Notes under the pieces: model-generated
Seen by the model: only the letters and a program-made list of their open reading frames with translations
What the model was told of the DNA's origin: nothing
Database searches by the model: none
Position numbers and translations under genes: made by a program
In this document: positions 6,972 through 10,797 of the stretch, in pieces
Position numbering within the stretch: the first letter of the stretch is position 1
Layout: each line of letters starts with the position of its first letter
Assembly (NCBI GenBank): GCA_003545655.1
Contig: DODJ01000014.1
Location: 1 to 10,797 of the forward strand
DNA from: Candidatus Saccharimonadota bacterium
Lineage (GTDB): Bacteria; Patescibacteriota; Saccharimonadia; Saccharimonadales; Saccharimonadaceae
Direction: 5' to 3'
DNA length: 10,797 nt

Positions 6972-6974
6972 TAC

Positions 6975-7691
6975 ATGACAGAAATCCGTAATTACGACAC
7001 CCTAGCACTCGTGGCTAGCGCCGCTGCCGAGAACGCAGTCGAGATACTGCAAGAGGCGATTATTAGAAACGGAGAGGCGTACTGGGTGCTAGCGGGCGGG
7101 TCCTCGCCTATCGCGGCGTACAAAGAGCTTGTTCAGGATTACGCTGACGCAGTTGATTGGAGCAAGGTGACTGTTCTTATTGGTGACGAACGATTTGTAC
7201 CGTTAGATCATGAAGACTCTAATTGGGGTACTATAATGAAAATCTTCGACGCAAATGAATACTTTAAAGACATGGTGCGTATCGAGCCGGACATACTTAG
7301 TACTATAGAGCTAACGGCACAGTCGTATGAGTCGAGAATACAAAGTTTGGCTATTAATCAGTTTGATCTTGTCTGGATTGGCGTGGGTGAGGACGGACAT
7401 ACCCTCTCTCTATTTCCTGCTAATCCTGCACTAGTGGATGAGGCTTCGACATGGGTGGTCTCGGTGCATCACGCCCCAAAACTCCCAAGTGAGCGGTTTT
7501 CTTTGTCGCTTGAAGCAATGCGCCATGTAACCGAGCTGGTTATTTTCGCAACAGGTGCTTCGAAAAAGAACATATTACGCCAAGCTAGGCTGAAAGGCGG
7601 CCTGCCTATATCAGTCGTTGCCGAGGAAGTCGAGAGCTCTGGCGGGGAAGTGCGGTGGTTGTATGATGATGCGGCGTGGGGCGAGGTGTAA
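6975..7691 (+). CDS. pgl: 6-phosphogluconolactonase
   Basis: The 238-residue protein carries the Pgl/SOL family motifs: LAGGSSP (39-45), GDERFVP (70-76) with D79-E80-D81-S82-N83 after it, GVGEDGHTLSLFP (136-148) and PSERFSLSL (171-179). Family knowledge: it hydrolyses 6-phosphoglucono-1,5-lactone to 6-phosphogluconate, the second oxidative step of the pentose phosphate pathway, in the cytosol. The glucosamine-6-phosphate deaminase superfamily shares the fold, but the GEDGHT and DERFVP motifs are those of Pgl. It follows rny by only 3 nt with no visible Shine-Dalgarno sequence, so translation is probably coupled to rny. Its 3' end faces the prepilin gene with an 8-nt gap and no convincing terminator between them. 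No cysteine. Confidence 0.93.
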   Translation: MTEIRNYDTLALVASAAAENAVEILQEAIIRNGEAYWVLAGGSSPIAAYKELVQDYADAVDWSKVTVLIGDERFVPLDHEDSNWGTIMKIFDANEYFKDMVRIEPDILSTIELTAQSYESRIQSLAINQFDLVWIGVGEDGHTLSLFPANPALVDEASTWVVSVHHAPKLPSERFSLSLEAMRHVTELVIFATGASKKNILRQARLKGGLPISVVAEEVESSGGEVRWLYDDAAWGEV

Positions 7692-7699
7692 GAGAGCGG

Positions 7700-8224
7700 C
7701 TACTCTAGGGTGTAGCGACAATATTTACCCTCAGTGCCACTACCTTGGCTGTTGAATACAAGCCCAGCAATCGCGGGACATGAAGGGTTACCAAGTAGTG
7801 TAACCCATATGTAATATATGCCGCCGCTTGACCTATGGTAAAATCCACCGCGACGGTCGGGGTGGTTAATAGAGTCTATCTGGCTTGTGTCCGGTTCTGG
7901 GTAGGGGCTTATGTACTCACTCATAGCAGAAAGAAAAGAGTTGTTAACGACCCATGTAGAACTATCCCAGCACTGTCCATTGCCGTCGTAGGTATTTGTA
8001 TTACCCAGGCATGAGTTTTGCGTGGGAAAACTGCCATTGTCTGCTTCATATAGGCGCAAAGCTTTCACCCAGGACGCAACAGCATTTATTGTTTTAGTGT
8101 TTTTTGTTTGCTCCTGTATACCGTTATAGGCCACGATGGTAATAGCGGCGAGAATAGCGATTACTACAATCACAATAAGTAATTCAACAATAGTAAAACC
8201 GGTTTTCTGTCGGTAATCGCCCAC
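7700..8224 (-). CDS. Type IV prepilin / pilin-like protein with four cysteines
   Basis: The 174-residue protein has a class III (type IV) prepilin leader: MGDYRQKTG followed by FTIVELLIV, with cleavage after G9, F10 as the methylated first residue and E14 as the +5 glutamate. The hydrophobic helix runs to about residue 33 and continues into AYNGIQEQ (32-39). The C-terminal domain holds C72, C85, C149 and C169, more than half of all cysteines in the window; two disulfides (72-85 and 149-169) are a reasonable inference. The start codon is GTG at 8224. Prepilin peptidase is not in the window. Major versus minor pilin cannot be decided, and sequence outside the leader is not recognised. It lies far from the pil operon, downstream of tRNA-Pro on the same strand but separated by a terminator. 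Confidence 0.92.
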   Translation of the reverse strand: MGDYRQKTGFTIVELLIVIVVIAILAAITIVAYNGIQEQTKNTKTINAVASWVKALRLYEADNGSFPTQNSCLGNTNTYDGNGQCWDSSTWVVNNSFLSAMSEYISPYPEPDTSQIDSINHPDRRGGFYHRSSGGIYYIWVTLLGNPSCPAIAGLVFNSQGSGTEGKYCRYTLE

Positions 8225-8233
8225 TACCCCTAT

Positions 8234-8244
8234 CCTATCATAGG
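8234..8244 (-). promoter_or_regulatory. Possible prepilin -10 box within a palindrome
   Basis: TATGAT on the minus strand (8237-8242, 5 of 6 consensus bases) ends 12 nt before the GTG start, and sits in a perfect inverted repeat CCTAT-G-ATAGG read on the minus strand (8234-8244). The -35 position would fall in the U-tract of the tRNA terminator and has no consensus. The predicted leader is about 6 nt. Confidence 0.4.
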
Positions 8245-8265
8245 TAATTAACGTGTTGCAAAAAC

Positions 8266-8290
8266 AAAAAAATCGTCTTTATGACGATTT
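8266..8290 (-). terminator. Rho-independent terminator after tRNA-Pro
   Basis: Reading the minus strand, AAATCGTC-ATAAA-GACGATTT forms an 8-bp stem with a 5-nt loop, followed by a T-rich tract (seven T in a row including stem bases, then G and five more T). It lies 5 nt after the tRNA 3' end and would insulate the prepilin gene from tRNA transcription. Confidence 0.85.
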
Positions 8291-8295
8291 ATATG

Positions 8296-8372
8296 TGGTC
8301 GGGGTGAAAGGACTCGAACCTTCGACCTCACGGTCCCAAACCGCGCGCGCTAGCCAACTGCGCCACACCCCG
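8296..8372 (-). tRNA. tRNA-Pro(UGG)
   Basis: A full cloverleaf of 77 nt including an encoded CCA: acceptor CGGGGTG/CACCCCG (7 bp), D-stem GCGC/GCGC with loop AGTTGGCTA, anticodon stem CGCGG/CCGTG (one G-U) with loop TTTGGGA, variable loop AGGTC, T-stem GAAGG/CCTTT with loop TTCGAGT, discriminator A, then CCA. The anticodon is TGG (8336-8338), reading proline CCN codons. G37 after the anticodon is the usual methylation target. A TATACT box lies upstream and a terminator downstream, so it is probably a single-gene transcript. Confidence 0.97.
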
Positions 8373-8392
8373 ATGGTGTTTTAACTTAGGGT

Positions 8393-8398
8393 AGTATA
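8393..8398 (-). promoter_or_regulatory. Probable -10 box of tRNA-Pro
   Basis: TATACT on the minus strand lies 20 nt before the tRNA 5' end, a sensible distance for a short precursor leader. The -35 position has only a weak match (TGGAAT at 17 nt). Confidence 0.5.
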
Positions 8399-8543
8399 CA
8401 TCATTTTAAGAAATAATTCCAGTGCGGGGCCTCTATGGCGGAGCGCGCGCAAGTATTATCGCTAGTTCAAGTATTTTGTGGCTTTAGACTGAGCAGTGAG
8501 CGTTTCATTAAATCAAATCCTCCATGTGAAGTTAGGCGCTTAG
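8399..8543. other. Intergenic stretch between divergent tRNA-Pro and glycosyltransferase
   Basis: No gene is supported here. A 38-codon open frame starts at the ATG at 8435 and ends inside the next promoter, but it lacks a good ribosome-binding site and would hold two cysteines in a cysteine-poor genome. A GC-rich patch with GCGCGCGC (8443-8450) has no clear hairpin partner. No RNA family was recognised. Confidence 0.5.
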
Positions 8544-8552
8544 TGGTATGAT
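8544..8552 (+). promoter_or_regulatory. Extended -10 promoter of the glycosyltransferase gene
   Basis: TGGTATGAT is an extended -10 element differing by one base from the tsaE element (TGGTATAAT). In both cases exactly 11 nt separate the box from the ATG. No -35 box and no Shine-Dalgarno sequence are visible, and the predicted leader is about 5 nt. Confidence 0.55.
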
Positions 8553-8563
8553 AGACGTATTAT

Positions 8564-10126
8564 ATGAAAAAGTTTGCTATGGCTAAGACTTTTATTCGTC
8601 GGTACCATTGGCTTGATGGCGTAGTCCTTGGGCTGGGGCTTGTGGTATTCGGCGTAATTACCATTGCGCATGTTTCGTCAGCCTCTATTTGGTTTGACGA
8701 GGCCTTTAGTGCGTACATTTCTCAGTTCAGTTTTGTAGAGATAGCTCAGTTTACTGCTGCCGATGTTCATCCGCCGGTATATTACTGGCTATTAAAGCTA
8801 TGGACGGAGCTTTTCGGCACTACTGAGGCTGCGTTCAGGTCAATGAGTATAGTATTTGGCGGCATTGCTATTTTGGTGGCTTTTTTCCTTTCGAGGCAGT
8901 TTTTTGGCCGAAAAGTGGCGTGGGTATCGCTACTATTCCTTGTACTTTCGCCACTTCTTATTCGGTATAGTGACGAAGCGCGTATGTACACCTTGGCGGC
9001 CGCTATTGTCCTTACTGCTACATGGGTACTTTCAAAAGCGGTGGCTTCGAAGAAATGGAGCTGGTGGGTTACGTACGGTGTATTAGTTAGTTTGGGTATG
9101 TGGACGCACTACTTTACGGCAGTGATATGGATTGCTCATTGGGTATGGCATGGTATGGGTATCCCCCGCAAGAGTGCGAAACAGTGGCTAAAAGCGTTTT
9201 TTGCACCGCCGTGGGTGGTGGCGTACGGGCTCGCTATAGCCCTGTATCTTCCTTGGATCCCTTCACTTTTTGCGCAAACTAAATCAGTACAAAGTGGGTT
9301 TTGGATTGGCCCGGTTGGTCCAGATACAGTAACGAACTATTTGACTAACTTTTTCTACTACCTCGAGCATGGGCAGGTGACAGGGTGGTGGGCGCTTATC
9401 TTCTTAGCTATCGTGATACTTACGGTAGTGCTCACCCCTCGTACATACAAGGCGCTAAAAAAACCCGAAAAAACAGCGTACCTACTTATTATTGCAATGG
9501 CTTGGGGTGGGCCGCTTGTGCTCTTTCTGCTTTCACTGCCACCGCTTAGTTCGGTATTTGTTGAACGGTATCTGGTGCCCTCTATCGTAGCTCTATCGAT
9601 ATTTTTTGCTGTCACGCTGGTTGTGGGCACAAGAAAATGGCGGTCGTATGTAAGAGTGCTTCCTATAGTTGTTATAGCGGGTATGATGTTATTTGGAATT
9701 ACCAATGTGTATACATACGGCAACTTTAATAAGAACTCTAATACGCATATTCTTACCAAAGAAGTAATACAGGAAATTCAGGCGACCAGCCCCAAAGGTA
9801 CACCAATTGTCGCAAACTCACCATGGGTATTTTACGAAGCAGTATTTTATAGTACGCCAGACTACCCGGTGTACTTTATTGACGAAGCGACGGAGTATAC
9901 GTACGGGTCACTGAATATGCTTCGCGATCGTGACCTCCATAAGATCACTAATCTTGAGGAATTTGAAGAGCAGCACTCAGTCATATGGTATTTAGGGGGT
10001 ACTAGTGACGCAGATGTCGCACCCTACCGCGATGACTGGCGCAAGATTCAAACAGTTAGTGTTTATGATAAACTAACTAAAAAAGAAGTGTACAAAGCGA
10101 CAGAGTACCAGGTTAGCGGGGAATAA
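8564..10126 (+). CDS. GT-C fold membrane glycosyltransferase (GT39/PMT_2-like)
   Basis: The 520-residue polytopic protein has about ten or more hydrophobic segments from residue 17 to 377, then a soluble C-terminal domain (about 380-520). Family marks are the extracytoplasmic loop WFDEAFSAY (43-51) with the D45-E46 acidic pair, HPPVYYWLLKLW (69-80), RYSDEARMY (134-142) and ERYLVPS (334-340), as in ArnT/PMT_2-type transferases using polyprenyl-phosphate sugars. Family knowledge: such enzymes move a sugar from a lipid carrier to protein, lipid or glycan outside the membrane; donor and acceptor here cannot be read from sequence. The ATG at 8564 is preferred because an extended -10 lies 11 nt ahead; M6 (8579) is an alternative. 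Its last 14 bp overlap the convergent OpgC-like gene. No cysteine. Confidence 0.88.
   Translation: MKKFAMAKTFIRRYHWLDGVVLGLGLVVFGVITIAHVSSASIWFDEAFSAYISQFSFVEIAQFTAADVHPPVYYWLLKLWTELFGTTEAAFRSMSIVFGGIAILVAFFLSRQFFGRKVAWVSLLFLVLSPLLIRYSDEARMYTLAAAIVLTATWVLSKAVASKKWSWWVTYGVLVSLGMWTHYFTAVIWIAHWVWHGMGIPRKSAKQWLKAFFAPPWVVAYGLAIALYLPWIPSLFAQTKSVQSGFWIGPVGPDTVTNYLTNFFYYLEHGQVTGWWALIFLAIVILTVVLTPRTYKALKKPEKTAYLLIIAMAWGGPLVLFLLSLPPLSSVFVERYLVPSIVALSIFFAVTLVVGTRKWRSYVRVLPIVVIAGMMLFGITNVYTYGNFNKNSNTHILTKEVIQEIQATSPKGTPIVANSPWVFYEAVFYSTPDYPVYFIDEATEYTYGSLNMLRDRDLHKITNLEEFEEQHSVIWYLGGTSDADVAPYRDDWRKIQTVSVYDKLTKKEVYKATEYQVSGE
10113..10126. other. 14-bp tail-to-tail overlap of two membrane protein genes
   Basis: The last codons of the glycosyltransferase (plus strand, TAA at 10124-10126) and of the OpgC-like gene (minus strand, TAA at 10113-10115) share these bases. 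No Rho-independent terminator is seen for either strand nearby; only weak 4-5 bp inverted repeats lie at 10121-10142. Convergent transcripts probably overlap. Confidence 0.8.
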
Positions 10127-10797
10127 TATTCATTAAGAATTTTGTGCGAATACCACCAAACACAATAGCAATAGCGCTGACGCTAATGAGGAGGTTAAGC
10201 CAAAGAGCGTCTACCTCATTAGGGGTAACGATAAGGTGGGTAAAGAAAATGACAAACGCTGATAGGGTATACGCATAGAGCGAATTCGAACCGAAACGAA
10301 GAAGCAACCAGCCAAATTTCTTTACTAACCAAGCCTCGTATCGGCGGAAAAGGACAAACAGTGCCCAGAACCAAATCGCCCCAAGAATAATGCGCGCAAA
10401 CGATAGTCTGTCTTTTTGAAAGTACTGTTCAACACCATGGTGAAGGGCGTCAATGCGCGAGCCCATTTCGCCACCAAGCATGTGTCCAAACACGAGTCCG
10501 AAGCTAAGTGCAGCGGTAATAATAAAGGCTATAACCAGCCCGGTACGAATACCATGCCGAACCTGAAGTGATAGTGAGCGCCACCTAGTAGTGATGTTCT
10601 CCCAGTAGAATCCAATCACAAACCCACTCATAAAAATGAGTTGCCAGCTAATGGGTTGCGACTGATACTCAGGCAACGGTGAAAGAGGGAAGAGGCACCA
10701 AACGGCAAAACTAATAGCAATACCCACATACCACCACCCCCTTCGAAGCAGGTAGAGCACAAACGGAGTGAAAGCGAGGAAAATCGCGTAGTACTTT
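10113..10797 (-). CDS. OpgC-like membrane acyltransferase (partial, C-terminal 227 residues)
   Basis: The frame is open to the right edge, so the N-terminus is missing. The first internal GTG (10760) is not the start: an in-frame hydrophobic segment, YYAIFLAFTPF, continues upstream of it without a stop. The visible part has about six membrane segments. Features of the OpgC/acyltransferase-3 superfamily are PISWQLIFMSGFVIGFYWE, matching the WQL-F-G pattern of OpgC, and FGSNSLYAYTLSAFVIFF near the C-terminus. Family knowledge: OpgC adds succinyl groups to periplasmic glucans in Proteobacteria. A Saccharibacterium lacks that compartment, so here acylation of another surface glycan is inferred. 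It is convergent with the glycosyltransferase and shares 14 bp with it. Confidence 0.75.
   Translation of the reverse strand, partial: KYYAIFLAFTPFVLYLLRRGWWYVGIAISFAVWCLFPLSPLPEYQSQPISWQLIFMSGFVIGFYWENITTRWRSLSLQVRHGIRTGLVIAFIITAALSFGLVFGHMLGGEMGSRIDALHHGVEQYFQKDRLSFARIILGAIWFWALFVLFRRYEAWLVKKFGWLLLRFGSNSLYAYTLSAFVIFFTHLIVTPNEVDALWLNLLISVSAIAIVFGGIRTKFLMNIIPR

Noticed and set aside
7699..7716. Hairpin GCTAC/GTAGC between pgl and the prepilin as a bidirectional terminator
   Set aside because: The stem is only 5 bp with an 8-nt loop, has no T-tract on either side, and lies largely inside the end of the prepilin coding region.
8435..8551. 38-codon open frame in the tRNA-glycosyltransferase gap
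   Set aside because: Weak start context, no recognisable motif, two cysteines, and its end overlaps the glycosyltransferase promoter.
10758..10760. GTG as the start of the OpgC-like gene
   Set aside because: The frame continues upstream to the window edge with membrane-type residues, and the protein would lack the family's N-terminal half.

Overview
The window looks like chromosomal core sequence from a small-genome member of the Patescibacteria/CPR, most likely Candidatus Saccharibacteria (TM7). That placement is inferred from a type IV pilus cluster ordered pilB-pilC-pilM-pilN, a drastically shortened TsaB, Patescibacteria-style pilin features (GTG start, an AYNGIQ segment after the membrane helix), intermediate base composition, and tightly packed genes. 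TGA is used as an ordinary stop (pilM, tsaE), so a UGA-recoding lineage (Gracilibacteria/Absconditabacteria) is excluded. No mobile element, CRISPR array or prophage gene was seen.

Layout. Positions 1-4398 (minus strand) hold a type IV pilus assembly operon read right to left: pilB (extension ATPase), pilC (inner-membrane platform), pilM (actin-like cytoplasmic clamp) and the start of pilN, which runs off the left edge. From 4469, reading right, come tsaE and tsaB, joined by an ATGA overlap; they belong to the tRNA t6A37 modification machinery. A promoter and a leader of about 125 nt follow, then rny (RNase Y), with pgl (6-phosphogluconolactonase) 3 nt behind it. On the minus strand are a type IV prepilin (7700-8224), a Rho-independent terminator and tRNA-Pro(UGG) (8296-8372). 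A divergent non-coding gap of about 190 bp precedes a GT-C membrane glycosyltransferase (8564-10126). Its 3' end overlaps, tail to tail, an OpgC-like membrane acyltransferase that continues past the right edge.

How the genes work together. PilB, PilC, PilM and PilN form the motor and inner-membrane alignment layer of a pilus, and the prepilin at 8224 is a possible subunit for it. The prepilin peptidase and the retraction ATPase PilT are not in the window. TsaE and TsaB would act with TsaD and TsaC encoded elsewhere. RNase Y and Pgl are housekeeping functions (mRNA turnover, pentose phosphate pathway). The glycosyltransferase and OpgC-like protein suggest synthesis or acyl decoration of a surface glycan.

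No wholly new multi-gene system is evident; most of the window is recognisable core biology. The points most worth a second look are: near-absence of cysteine except in the pilin; loss of the zinc tetracysteine motif and an expanded C-terminal segment in PilB; the mini-TsaB; several -10 boxes placed so close to start codons that the transcripts should be almost leaderless; palindromes lying on those -10 boxes; and a potentially structured leader in front of RNase Y.
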